In this document: positions 8,075 to 16,581 of the stretch, piece by piece
Numbering within the stretch: position 1 is the first letter of the stretch
Layout: each line of letters begins with the position of its first letter
From: Sphingobacterium olei
GTDB taxonomy: Bacteria; Bacteroidota; Bacteroidia; Sphingobacteriales; Sphingobacteriaceae
DNA length: 64,000 nucleotides
NCBI RefSeq assembly: GCF_005048855.1
Contig: NZ_SUME01000001.1
Location: 930,001-994,000 of the forward strand
Direction: 5' to 3'
The notes under the pieces: generated by a model
The model's database searches: none
What the model saw: the letters and a program-made list of their open reading frames with translations, nothing else
What the model was told of the DNA's origin: nothing
Translations under genes and position numbers: made by a program

Positions 8075-10012
8075 ATGAACAAATTTTTTCTGCTAATTTT
8101 CTTATTAATAGCTTATGATGTTTCCGTCGGACAGAATAGTAATTACAAATGGCAAGTTGATGCGAATAATCAACCTATATCTTATGCTGCAGAATTAACG
8201 AAAGCAGTTTTCAAGTCTAGACCTTTCCCTTATAAGGATATAAGTAACCGTCCGAAGTGGACATATGAAACCGGGGTATTCCTGGAAGGTATCCGCTCCG
8301 TATGGTATCAGACGGCTGATGGGAATTACTTCAATTATATCAAGGACGCAATGGATACATATGTCGATAAAGAAGGAAATATATTGACGTACAAACACGA
8401 TGACTATAACATCGATAATATCAAGACGGGGAAAACATTGCTATTGTTGCATAACGTCACCGGACAAAAAAAATACTTTTATGCTGCACAAAAACTACGT
8501 GATCAACTAAAAACACATCCACGAACAAGCGATGGCATTAGTTTTTGGCATAAGAAAATCTACCCGCAGCAGGTATGGTTAGATGGTCTATATATGGGAC
8601 TGCCATTCTTGGCAGAATGGGCTAAATTATATAACGAACCGGCACTTTATGATGATATTATTAATCAGTTTGTTCACATTGAAGAAAAAGCGAGAGATTC
8701 GAAAACAGGGCTGATCTATCATGCTTGGGACGAGAGTAAAAGTCAGCTTTGGGCGAACAAAGAAACGGGTAATTCCAAACATTTTTGGGGTAGGGCAATG
8801 GGCTGGTATGGGTTGGCTCTAGTTGATGTATTAGAAAATATCCCACAAGATCACCCCAGAAGAAAAGAACTACTGGATATCTTAGATCGTTTTGTCGAAT
8901 CGATCGTCCGGGTTGCTGATCCAAAGACAGGATTGTGGTACCAAATTTTGGATATGCCTAGTGAAGACAAGAATTATTTAGAAACTTCCGCTTCTAGCAT
9001 GTTTATCTATACTATTTCTAAAGCGATGGAGCATAAATATATTCGCAAGGACTACTCTCAGGAATTATTCAAAGCATACGATCATCTGATTCGAAATTTT
9101 ATCGTAAAAGGTGCTGATGGCATTTTTCATCTTAATGGAACCGTATCGGTAGGTGGATTGGGAGGAAAGCCCAACTATAGAGATGGAAGTTATGAATATT
9201 ATATGAGTGAAAAGGTGGTGCAAGATGACCCAAAAGGTTTAGGTGCATTCATATTGGCTGCAGTAGAAATGGAAAAACGATTGAACGGGTTTCCTGGAAA
9301 GGATAAGAAGGTCGTATTAGATAATTTTTTCAATAATGAATACCAAAATAACGTTCTGAATCAGAAGATTAAGTATCATTATATTTGGGATGAAAAAGAT
9401 AATAATGGTTTTTATCTATTCGGAAAACAGTTCCAAGATTTAGGAGCGGAAATTTCAACTTTAACAACCGCTCCAACTAAAGAAACTTTATCAAATGCGA
9501 ACGTGTACATCATCGTCGATCCGGACACGAAAAAAGAGACGGAAAACCCTAATTTCATGGACAAAAAATCTATTGACGTGATTAAAAATTGGGTCAAGGA
9601 AGGTGGAAATTTGTTATTAATGACAAATGATTATACCAATGCTGAGCTTGATCACATGAACAAACTGTCTGAAGTATTTGGCATCAAGTTCAATAAAGAC
9701 TTAGAAAATACCGTAACAGGAAGTGAATTTGAAATGGGTTCCTTATCTATTGATCAAGAAAACCCTGTTTTTTCAAATCCATCTAAATTTTACCTTAAGG
9801 AGGTAAGTACGCTACAGTTAAAGGGTTCTGCTAAGGCTATAGCATTTAAAAACGGTAAGAATATGATTGCTATCAGTACTTATGGTAAAGGAAAAGTTTT
9901 TGCCGTGGGGGATCCTTGGTTGTATAACGAATATACAGATGGACGGAAATTGCCTAAAGAATTTGAAAACTTTAAAGCTGCCAAAGAATTGGCGAAATGG
10001 TTATTGGATTAA
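8075..10012 (+). CDS. Secreted GH105/GH88-type hydrolase with C-terminal DUF4350-like domain
   Basis: 645 residues: signal peptide (1-19, ending VSVGQ), an (alpha/alpha)6 barrel of the unsaturated glucuronyl/rhamnogalacturonyl hydrolase type (about 35-410), then a Rossmann-like domain resembling DUF4350/GATase-like modules (about 425-645). The barrel has WLDGLYMG with the expected catalytic aspartate at 170, GRAMGWYGLALVDVLE, and GGKPNYRDGSYEYY. The C-terminal part has YHYIWDEKDNNGFYLFGKQ, EGGNLLLMTND and GKGKVFAVGDPW. Family members cut unsaturated uronic acids from pectin or ulvan fragments after a lyase. It lies inside the fucose operon, suggesting that the natural substrate is a fucose-containing polysaccharide with uronic acids (inference). 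Confidence 0.85.
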   Translation: MNKFFLLIFLLIAYDVSVGQNSNYKWQVDANNQPISYAAELTKAVFKSRPFPYKDISNRPKWTYETGVFLEGIRSVWYQTADGNYFNYIKDAMDTYVDKEGNILTYKHDDYNIDNIKTGKTLLLLHNVTGQKKYFYAAQKLRDQLKTHPRTSDGISFWHKKIYPQQVWLDGLYMGLPFLAEWAKLYNEPALYDDIINQFVHIEEKARDSKTGLIYHAWDESKSQLWANKETGNSKHFWGRAMGWYGLALVDVLENIPQDHPRRKELLDILDRFVESIVRVADPKTGLWYQILDMPSEDKNYLETSASSMFIYTISKAMEHKYIRKDYSQELFKAYDHLIRNFIVKGADGIFHLNGTVSVGGLGGKPNYRDGSYEYYMSEKVVQDDPKGLGAFILAAVEMEKRLNGFPGKDKKVVLDNFFNNEYQNNVLNQKIKYHYIWDEKDNNGFYLFGKQFQDLGAEISTLTTAPTKETLSNANVYIIVDPDTKKETENPNFMDKKSIDVIKNWVKEGGNLLLMTNDYTNAELDHMNKLSEVFGIKFNKDLENTVTGSEFEMGSLSIDQENPVFSNPSKFYLKEVSTLQLKGSAKAIAFKNGKNMIAISTYGKGKVFAVGDPWLYNEYTDGRKLPKEFENFKAAKELAKWLLD

Positions 10013-10032
10013 AATATAGAAAATAAATAGTG

Positions 10033-10797
10033 ATGTCAAAGTTAGCCCATAAAGTAGCTGTTATAACCGGTGGCGGAAGCGGAATCGGAAGAGCAATCAG
10101 TGAACTGTTTGCGAAAGAAGGTGCTTCAGTACACATCTTGGATTTAAATGAAGAAGAAGCACAACAGGTGTGTGAGGGAATACTTCAAAGAAAAGGAAGC
10201 GGTCAAGCACATAAATGTAATGTATCGAACCAAGAAGAAGTAGCTTCCGTCATTGAAAAAATAGGACGCATAGATATTTTGGTAAACAATGCGGGGATAG
10301 CACATGTAGGTAATATAGAAAATTGTGGTAAGGACGATTTTGATCGCATTTTCAATGTAAATGTGAAGGGTGCCTATAATGCCCTATACGCTGTAATTCC
10401 ATCGATGAAGAAACATGGAGGCGGAGCAATTTTAAATCTTGCTTCTATTGCTGCATGGGTAGGTATTATGGATCGATTTGCGTACTCCATGAGCAAAGGC
10501 GCCATCTTTGCCATGAGCCTATCAGTAGCCCGGGATTACATAGCAGACAATATCCGTTGCAACAGTATTTCACCTGCACGTGTACATACACCTTTTGTGG
10601 ATGGATTTATTGCCAAAAATTATCCTGGTAAAGAGGAAGAAATGTTTGAGAAGCTCTCAAAATCACAACCAATTGGCCGTATGGCACAGCCAGAGGAGAT
10701 AGCAAAGCTCGCTTTATTTCTTTGCAGTGATGATGCGGGTTTTATTACAGGTAATGATTATCCCATTGATGGAGGATTTATTAAACTGAATAATTAA
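10033..10797 (+). CDS. SDR family dehydrogenase, probable 2-keto-3-deoxy-L-fuconate dehydrogenase
   Basis: A classical short-chain dehydrogenase/reductase of 254 residues from the ATG at 10033 (a GTG lies one codon before). It has the NAD-binding GGGSGIGRA near 13-21, NNAG near 87, the catalytic serine in LASIAAW, and an intact YSMSK catalytic Tyr/Lys pair near 150-154. The C-terminal DGGFIKL closes the fold. In known non-phosphorylating fucose pathways an SDR oxidises 2-keto-3-deoxy-L-fuconate to the 2,4-diketo acid, which an FAH-family enzyme then cleaves; that gene is next downstream. The role is therefore inferred from context; it could instead be the fucose dehydrogenase. Confidence 0.75.
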   Translation: MSKLAHKVAVITGGGSGIGRAISELFAKEGASVHILDLNEEEAQQVCEGILQRKGSGQAHKCNVSNQEEVASVIEKIGRIDILVNNAGIAHVGNIENCGKDDFDRIFNVNVKGAYNALYAVIPSMKKHGGGAILNLASIAAWVGIMDRFAYSMSKGAIFAMSLSVARDYIADNIRCNSISPARVHTPFVDGFIAKNYPGKEEEMFEKLSKSQPIGRMAQPEEIAKLALFLCSDDAGFITGNDYPIDGGFIKLNN

Positions 10798-10810
10798 CAA
10801 CATAAATAAA

Positions 10811-10993
10811 ATACGATGAAACCGAGAGATAAATTATTGATAAATAAGACAATGATTTACATTGAGCTCTCATCGACCCATAACTAATAAATTAAAATAC
10901 GATGAAACCGAGAGGTAAATTATGATAAATAAGACAATGATTTACATTGAGCTCTCATCGACCCATAACTAATAAATTAAAATACGATGAAAC
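10811..10993 (+). repeat. Tandem 86/85-bp hairpin-forming repeat ending at a gene start
   Basis: Two near-identical units, 10811-10896 (86 bp) and 10897-10981 (85 bp), are followed by a 12-bp partial third copy (ATACGATGAAAC, 10982-10993) that includes the real start codon of the FAH-family gene at 10987. The units differ by one deleted T and one A to G change. Each unit carries an imperfect inverted repeat: CGATGA near its start pairs with TCATCG in its second half, and AAATTATTG pairs with CAATGATTT around a 10-base loop. Each also contains an ATG; in unit 1 this opens a 23-codon frame (10817-10888), in unit 2 a 7-codon frame. Confidence 0.85.
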
Positions 10994-11844
10994 TAATACG
11001 TTTTGGTGAACCAGGAAAAGAAAAAATAGGTGTTCAAATCGATGGCAAAAGCTATGATGTGTCGGCCTTTGGGGGAGACTATACAGAAGATTTTTTTGCG
11101 AATAATGGCTTAGCTCGACTGGATGAGTTTGTTAAAGCCAATGAAGGTAAATTAATTGAAATTCCTAACGATGTACGTTTAGGTGCTCCTTTTGCCCGAC
11201 CGTCTAAGATTGTTTGTATCGGTCTAAACTACAAGGATCATGCTGCTGAGACAAATTCTCCGATCCCGGCCGAGCCTATTATTTTTATGAAATCGACTTC
11301 ATCATTGGTAGGGCCGAATGACAACGTTACGATTCCCCGCAATTCGGAAAAAACCGATTGGGAAGTGGAATTTGGGATTGTCATTGGTAAGAAAGCCTCG
11401 TATGTAGAAGAATCTGAAGCTTTGGATTACGTAGCAGGATATGTATTGCATAATGATGTATCCGAGCGTGCATTCCAATTGGAAAGAGGTGGAACTTGGG
11501 ATAAAGGGAAAGGATGCGACACCTTTGCACCTATGGGACCGATCCTAACAACACAAGACGAAATTCCGGATATCAATAACGTGCGTCTCTGGTTAAAAGT
11601 AAATGGTAAAACCTATCAGGATGGAAATACCAGCAACCTAATCTTTTCTGTTCAGCATGTTATTTCATATGTATCCCAGTTTATGACTTTACTTCCAGGT
11701 GATGTTATTTCTACGGGCACTCCGGCCGGAGTTGGTTTAGGTTTTAACCCACCAATTTATTTAAAACCAGGTGACACGATAGAATTAGGAGCAGATTATT
11801 TAGGAGTTCAGAAACAAGAAGTCATAGCTTATTCAGGAAAATAG
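10987..11844 (+). CDS. FAH-family hydrolase, probable 2,4-diketo-3-deoxy-L-fuconate hydrolase
   Basis: A 285-residue fumarylacetoacetate hydrolase family protein. The core motif IVCIGLNYKDHAAET (about 75-89) starts the beta-roll fold. The metal ligands appear as WEVEFGIVIG (ExE, near 122) and the aspartate of HNDVSER, and KGCDTFAPMGP and STGTPAGVG complete the signature. Fungal and bacterial members (LRA6-type) hydrolyse 2,4-diketo-3-deoxy sugar acids to pyruvate plus a hydroxy acid; with L-fucose carbon this would give pyruvate and L-lactate. The start is fixed by the ATG at 10987, just after the tandem repeat. The lactonase gene follows after one base. Confidence 0.82.
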   Translation: MKLIRFGEPGKEKIGVQIDGKSYDVSAFGGDYTEDFFANNGLARLDEFVKANEGKLIEIPNDVRLGAPFARPSKIVCIGLNYKDHAAETNSPIPAEPIIFMKSTSSLVGPNDNVTIPRNSEKTDWEVEFGIVIGKKASYVEESEALDYVAGYVLHNDVSERAFQLERGGTWDKGKGCDTFAPMGPILTTQDEIPDINNVRLWLKVNGKTYQDGNTSNLIFSVQHVISYVSQFMTLLPGDVISTGTPAGVGLGFNPPIYLKPGDTIELGADYLGVQKQEVIAYSGK

Positions 11845-11845
11845 T

Positions 11846-12676
11846 ATGCGTATAGATGCTCATCAACATTTTTGGATATATGATAAGGTAAAAGACAGTT
11901 GGATAACGGATGATATGGCTGTTATCCAGCGGGACTTCCTACCTAACGACCTTTCGGCTATTTTGAAGGAGAGTAAAATTGATGGAACTGTGGCAGTACA
12001 AGCGAGTCAAAGTGCCACAGAAACACATTTTTTGGTCGATCTATCTAAGGTTTATGCATTAATTAAAGGAGTAGTTGGTTGGGTCGACTTGCAAGCTGAA
12101 AATATCGATGAACAATTGCAAGAATACAGAAAAGAGCCTATCATCAAAGGATTTAGACATATTATCCAAGGAGAAGAGGATCCGGATTTTATTTTGCGCG
12201 AAACTTTTCAACGTGGTATTAAGGCGTTGACAAAATATGGCTATACTTACGATCTCTTGATTAGACCACATCATTTCCATAGTACGTTAGCCTGCGTCGC
12301 GGCCAATCCTGAACAGAAATTTGTTCTAGATCATATGGCCAAACCAGATATAAAAAACGTAGGTACACAGGGGTGGTTCGAGTTTATTACGGAGCTAGCT
12401 AAATATAAAAATGTAAGCTGTAAGATCTCTGGCCTGGTAACAGAAGCAGATTGGAAAAATTGGAAAGTGGATGATTTTGTACCCTATATTGCTCACACAA
12501 TTAGTGCCTTTGGTGCAGAAAGAATTATGTTTGGGTCAGACTGGCCTGTCATGTTGTTAGCAGCTTCCTATACACAAGGAATAGAAATACTGAATAAGCA
12601 CATGGCACCTCTTACAGAAATGGAGCTGGATGCTTTCTGGGGAGGAAATGCTACTAAATTCTATAATTTAAAATAA
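11846..12676 (+). CDS. Amidohydrolase family lactonase, probable L-fuconolactonase
   Basis: A 276-residue TIM-barrel hydrolase of the COG3618 amidohydrolase_2 group, which contains the L-rhamnono- and L-fucono-lactonases. The metal-binding opening RIDAHQHFW (2-10), the strand FVLDHMAKPDI near 162 and MFGSDWPV near 230 with its aspartate are present. It begins one base after the FAH gene stop and ends 4 bases before the next SDR, so it is tightly coupled to both. It would open L-fuconolactone to L-fuconate after the fucose dehydrogenase step. Assignment to fuconolactone rather than rhamnonolactone rests on gene context. Confidence 0.82.
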   Translation: MRIDAHQHFWIYDKVKDSWITDDMAVIQRDFLPNDLSAILKESKIDGTVAVQASQSATETHFLVDLSKVYALIKGVVGWVDLQAENIDEQLQEYRKEPIIKGFRHIIQGEEDPDFILRETFQRGIKALTKYGYTYDLLIRPHHFHSTLACVAANPEQKFVLDHMAKPDIKNVGTQGWFEFITELAKYKNVSCKISGLVTEADWKNWKVDDFVPYIAHTISAFGAERIMFGSDWPVMLLAASYTQGIEILNKHMAPLTEMELDAFWGGNATKFYNLK

Positions 12677-12680
12677 GAAA

Positions 12681-13469
12681 ATGGATTTAAATTTAAAAGA
12701 TAAAGTTTTTGTAGTCACGGGTGGTGCCAAAGGTATTGGCCGTGCTATTGTAGTCGCTTTGGCCGAAGAAGGTGCAATCCCGGTTATTGTGGGAAGAAAC
12801 CAAACTGACAACAACACGGTGAAAGACGAAGTGGCGAAATTAGGAGTTACGACGATCTCGATACAAGCAGAATTATCAAATCCCCAAGATTGTGAAAATG
12901 CTGTTAAAGAGACATTAGCCCAATTTGGCCGCATTGACGGTTTAGTAAACAACGCAGGTGTTAACGATGGTGTAGGGTTAGAATCTGGGAATTATGAACG
13001 CTTTGTGCAATCTTTGCATAGCAATCTTATTCACTATTATTTAATGGCTCATCATTCTCTGGAGGCTTTAAAGGCATCGAAAGGTACTATTCTTAATATT
13101 ACGTCAAAAACGGCCGAAACAGGACAAGGAAACACTTCAGCGTATGCTGCGTCCAATGGTGGACGTAATGCACTAACACGGGAATGGGCCGTCGAACTTT
13201 TACCTTATGGCATTCGTGTTAATGCAATTGTAGTTGCTGAGGCATCAACTCCTCAATATGATAAATGGATCCAAACATTGGATAACCCGGAAGGGACCTT
13301 AACAAAAATCACCAATCGTATTCCGCTGGAACACCGAATGACAACCTCCGAAGAGATTGCCTACACGACCGTATTTTTATTGTCCGACCGCTCAAGCCAT
13401 ACTACAGGTCAACTAATTCATGTAGATGGCGGATATGTGCATTTAGACAGAGCTCTTATTAAAGAATAA
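12681..13469 (+). CDS. SDR family oxidoreductase with atypical active site, candidate L-fucose dehydrogenase
   Basis: A 262-residue short-chain dehydrogenase/reductase-fold protein. The cofactor motif GGAKGIGRA (14-22) and NNAG (near 92) are intact, and Ser142 and Tyr155 sit at the spacing expected for catalysis. However the residue four after Tyr155 is Asn159 (YAASN) rather than the almost invariant lysine (YxxxK). The DNA is unambiguous (TAT GCT GCG TCC AAT). The rest, TREWAVELLPYGIRVNAI and HVDGGYVHLDRA, matches the subgroup in which fucose/arabinose dehydrogenases occur. It overlaps the next gene by one base. Either the subgroup uses a modified proton relay, or this is a non-oxidoreductase role; position in the operon still favours sugar oxidation. 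Confidence 0.72.
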   Translation: MDLNLKDKVFVVTGGAKGIGRAIVVALAEEGAIPVIVGRNQTDNNTVKDEVAKLGVTTISIQAELSNPQDCENAVKETLAQFGRIDGLVNNAGVNDGVGLESGNYERFVQSLHSNLIHYYLMAHHSLEALKASKGTILNITSKTAETGQGNTSAYAASNGGRNALTREWAVELLPYGIRVNAIVVAEASTPQYDKWIQTLDNPEGTLTKITNRIPLEHRMTTSEEIAYTTVFLLSDRSSHTTGQLIHVDGGYVHLDRALIKE

Positions 13470-14494
13470 TGATGAAAACGTTAGTTTGCGAAGAACCTCT
13501 TCGCTTCGTCTATAAAGAAAGTATCATTCCTACACTTACAGAAGGTGAAGTATTGATACGGATAAAACGTATAGGTATCTGTGGTACAGACTACCACGCA
13601 TACCAAGGAAATCAACCTTTTTTTCAATATCCACGTGTGCTAGGACATGAATTATCGGGCGTAATTGATGATTTTAACTTATCGGAGAATGCCAAAGGAT
13701 TGAAATTGGGAGATAAAGCATGCGTATTGCCGTATTTATATTGTGGAAACTGCGTGGCGTGTCGGAAAGGAAAACCCAACTGTTGTACCTCCATTCAAGT
13801 GTTAGGCGTGCATACCGATGGTGGTATGTGCGAATACATTAAAGTCCCGGAGCAGTACATTTTTGTCGATAATGAGCTAAGTTTTAATGAGCTTGCATTG
13901 GTCGAACCCTTAGCAATAGGTGCGCATGGCGTAAATAATGCGGATGTCAAAGCAGACGACTATGTGGCAATAATCGGTTCTGGTCCGATTGGTTTAGCGG
14001 CTATTAATTTTGCACAGATTAAAGGAGCTAAAATCATTGTTGTAGATATTAATCAAGAACGATTAAATCTATGCAAGACTAAATTTAACGTAGAATATAC
14101 CATTAACTCCTTGGAAGAAAATACAGTGGAAGCTATTCGACGGATAACAGATGGTGATATGTGTGATGTTGTTATTGACGCCACAGGAAATTTAAAAGCA
14201 ATTAACAGCTCATTTTATTATTTGGCGCATACCGGAAAATACATTCTGATAGGTTTGCAAAAAGGAGAGATATCATTTAGTCATCCAGAGTTTCACAAAC
14301 GTGAAGCCACATTAATGAGTAGCAGAAATGCACTCCATAGCGATTTCGACTTTGTGTTAGGGAGCTTGAAAAACGGTAGTGTCAAAGCTGAAAACTATAT
14401 TACACATGATGTTTCTTTTGATGATATCGCAGATAAATTTGATGGATTAGCTAAGAACCCACAAAAGGTGATAAAGGCGATGATTAAATTTTAA
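13469..14494 (+). CDS. Zinc-dependent medium-chain dehydrogenase
   Basis: A 341-residue zinc alcohol dehydrogenase of the sorbitol/threonine dehydrogenase branch. The catalytic zinc site is in GICGTDYHAY and LGHELSG, the structural zinc lobe has the four cysteines of YCGNCVACRKGKPNCC, and the NAD-binding motif is IIGSGPIGLAAINFA. Two adjacent ATG codons (13469, overlapping the previous TAA, and 13472) are possible starts. As last gene of the fucose operon it may act as L-fucose dehydrogenase, on a pathway intermediate, or on lactaldehyde-like products; the sequence does not decide. With the unusual SDR just upstream, this enzyme could provide the true first oxidation. Confidence 0.82.
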   Translation: MMKTLVCEEPLRFVYKESIIPTLTEGEVLIRIKRIGICGTDYHAYQGNQPFFQYPRVLGHELSGVIDDFNLSENAKGLKLGDKACVLPYLYCGNCVACRKGKPNCCTSIQVLGVHTDGGMCEYIKVPEQYIFVDNELSFNELALVEPLAIGAHGVNNADVKADDYVAIIGSGPIGLAAINFAQIKGAKIIVVDINQERLNLCKTKFNVEYTINSLEENTVEAIRRITDGDMCDVVIDATGNLKAINSSFYYLAHTGKYILIGLQKGEISFSHPEFHKREATLMSSRNALHSDFDFVLGSLKNGSVKAENYITHDVSFDDIADKFDGLAKNPQKVIKAMIKF

Positions 14495-14527
14495 GGAAAG
14501 GGGATTGGGGGAGAGGTATCGAAGCGC

Positions 14528-15589
14528 TTATTCTTTAATTTTCAAGAAATGCCATACGGATTTCTCCCTTCGTTCAATTTCCTTTTTATCCTGTATTAGC
14601 TCCGCTGCCAAAGCATCTAAAACTGCTTCATTCTCGCTTACAACTTTATCGGCTAGGGTTACTATTTTATGGATATTGGATTTACTGGCGGCATCCATCG
14701 CGGGATTAATAGAAGAGAGGTTTGTAGGCTCTATACGCAGGTAATTATTTGGTTTCTTTACCGATTTAAAAAGCTGTTTTATAAAATAATCATTACTCTC
14801 AGAGGAAGAGGACGTCATAATGTCTACCAGAGCTGGACTTATTGAAATAGCCCACTTTTTCTTAAAGTCTTCGTAATTATAGGCATTTTTAGTTACACCT
14901 GTTCCTAAGGATAGAATATTCATATCGGTTATCTTGAAGGTATTGAACGTTTTCAAAACCTCAAGGAGCGCCGCTATGGCTGGATTATGTGCGAAAAGGC
15001 CACCATCCAATAATGTATAACGCGTTCCCGCTAAAGAGAAAATTTCTGCCACCGAAAAAAAACTTGGAGCTGCAGATGTTGCCCTACATACATCCCGCAA
15101 CAGGAAGTCTCTGGCATCACCATGACTTAAAGCTTTTTGCTGTCTAAACAAATGATTTTTACGTAATTCTATATTATAGGCTGTAATAATACAGGGCTTG
15201 ATCAGTTCACTCAATTTGGTGTCACCAAAATAGTCTTGCAGTACTTTTTCTAAAACCTTTTCATCGTACAATTCGCTCAATAGACCAAATTTACCCAAAA
15301 ACTTTCTCCATTTTTGCGCATTGAATATTTCCTCTCCATGTTCTAAATAAATATCTAATGCCTCCCGCGCGCCAAACTTTGGCTTTTGAGGATTGTCTGG
15401 CGAAGGAAATAATAGCAGGGAAATGAAAATCCCTCCGGTACTTGTTCCGGAAAAAAAATCAAAGTATTCGCATATATGGGTTTGAGGATCTCCGCTTAAT
15501 TTTCTTATTTTATCTTCCAAGGTTGCAACGACCATTCCCGGTATAATACCGCGAATGCCGCCACCGTCAATAGACAATATTCTTTTCAT
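14528..15589 (-). CDS. Patatin-like phospholipase
   Basis: A 353-residue patatin-fold lipid acyl hydrolase. The oxyanion motif DGGGIRG (8-14), the nucleophile Ser50 in GTSTGG, and the catalytic aspartate at 195 in LLDGG form the Ser-Asp dyad. There is no signal peptide, so the enzyme is cytoplasmic or peripheral. The last 40 residues are charged and helical. It converges with the fucose operon with 33 bases between stops. Neighbours are cell-wall transpeptidases, not a nucleotide cyclase, so a CBASS effector role is not supported. Natural substrate is unknown. Confidence 0.85.
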   Translation of the reverse strand: MKRILSIDGGGIRGIIPGMVVATLEDKIRKLSGDPQTHICEYFDFFSGTSTGGIFISLLLFPSPDNPQKPKFGAREALDIYLEHGEEIFNAQKWRKFLGKFGLLSELYDEKVLEKVLQDYFGDTKLSELIKPCIITAYNIELRKNHLFRQQKALSHGDARDFLLRDVCRATSAAPSFFSVAEIFSLAGTRYTLLDGGLFAHNPAIAALLEVLKTFNTFKITDMNILSLGTGVTKNAYNYEDFKKKWAISISPALVDIMTSSSSESNDYFIKQLFKSVKKPNNYLRIEPTNLSSINPAMDAASKSNIHKIVTLADKVVSENEAVLDALAAELIQDKKEIERREKSVWHFLKIKE

Positions 15590-15653
15590 GCAAAGGGATG
15601 TTCGGTTATTCTAAGATACGAATTATTTACAATAAATAAGGATGGCTAAATGT

Positions 15654-15691
15654 AAAAAGGGATAAGATATATACATACCTTATCCCTTTTT
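15654..15691 (-). terminator. Rho-independent terminator after the first L,D-transpeptidase gene
   Basis: 13-bp perfect arms, 15654-15666 and 15679-15691, with a 12-base loop; on the minus strand the hairpin ends in TTTTTAC. It lies 22 bases downstream of the stop at 15713. Confidence 0.8.
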
Positions 15692-15712
15692 TATTTCATT
15701 AATAGCTAAATA

Positions 15713-16489
15713 TTAGTTTAAAGATATATTGGAATTCCTTGTTTGCTCTATTTCGTGTTGTGCTAACAAACCTCTTTTTACCGAATGGAGCACCTTAGAT
15801 TGTGCAATATAATCTTTGTTATCGGCATAGATAAAGAGCATGGTACCTTCTTTAATTGTATTAATTATGGGCTTTGTTACCCCTCTCGGTAAAGCGGGAC
15901 AACCGTAGCTTCTACCCAATCTACCGGTAGAAGCTATTACCGCGTTACTGCAGTAATCTGCACCATGTATCACCACGGCTCTTGGCTTAGCCTGATCATT
16001 AATTCCACGTTCAAGCCCATTTATGACTAGAGAATAACCATTTCCTCCTTGGTATGTATTTTCAGTAACATAGAATCCCAAAGAACTTTGATAAGAGCCG
16101 TGTTTATTCGAAAAGGATTTGGCATATTTTTCTCCGCTATTTCTTCCATGCGAAACAATACTATGGTAAAGAAGCTTTTTGTTTTTAAGATCAATGACAT
16201 ACATTCTTTTATCGGTCGACGGAAGTGTAAAATCAATCACCGTAATGATATTTTTATTCTTAATAGGAAGGTTTTCGTATCCTATCATGGCTTGCTCAAA
16301 AGCATCAAATTTTAATGTTCCTTCGAGTTTAATTGCTGAATAAAGTTTTTCGATTTCTGTACTATCATCTGTGTTTCCAATAATAGTATCTGTAGGGGTG
16401 GGGGTATTTACTGTTTTTAAAGAATTATTTTGATTAGCAAAATTGGTAAAAAACCAAGTTGTAATTAAAATAAAAAGTAGATTTTTCAT
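15713..16489 (-). CDS. Murein L,D-transpeptidase catalytic domain family protein (YkuD_2 type)
   Basis: 258 residues. A signal peptide or single membrane anchor covers residues 1-20 (LLFILITTWFFTNFA). The catalytic region has the histidine in VVIHGADY near 170 and SYGCPALPR near 193 with the nucleophile cysteine, which is the YkuD_2 variant of the L,D-transpeptidase signature. Such proteins act in the periplasm on peptidoglycan cross-links or on anchoring of proteins; some members have unproven activity. It lies 92 bases downstream of another L,D-transpeptidase of a different subfamily on the same strand. The ATG at 16489 is the only start giving the export signal. Confidence 0.85.
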   Translation of the reverse strand: MKNLLFILITTWFFTNFANQNNSLKTVNTPTPTDTIIGNTDDSTEIEKLYSAIKLEGTLKFDAFEQAMIGYENLPIKNKNIITVIDFTLPSTDKRMYVIDLKNKKLLYHSIVSHGRNSGEKYAKSFSNKHGSYQSSLGFYVTENTYQGGNGYSLVINGLERGINDQAKPRAVVIHGADYCSNAVIASTGRLGRSYGCPALPRGVTKPIINTIKEGTMLFIYADNKDYIAQSKVLHSVKRGLLAQHEIEQTRNSNISLN

Positions 16490-16581
16490 AGGCGCACATT
16501 ATCTATTCACTGATTCACAAAACAAAGGTAAAAACCCTATTTTTAGGAAAGTGTTAAGAAATGTTAAGAATAGGTTTGTGT

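Noticed and set aside
14528..15589. CBASS effector (patatin phospholipase)
   Set aside because: No nucleotidyltransferase, Cap2/Cap3 or other defence gene within several kilobases; neighbours are cell-wall and vitamin genes.
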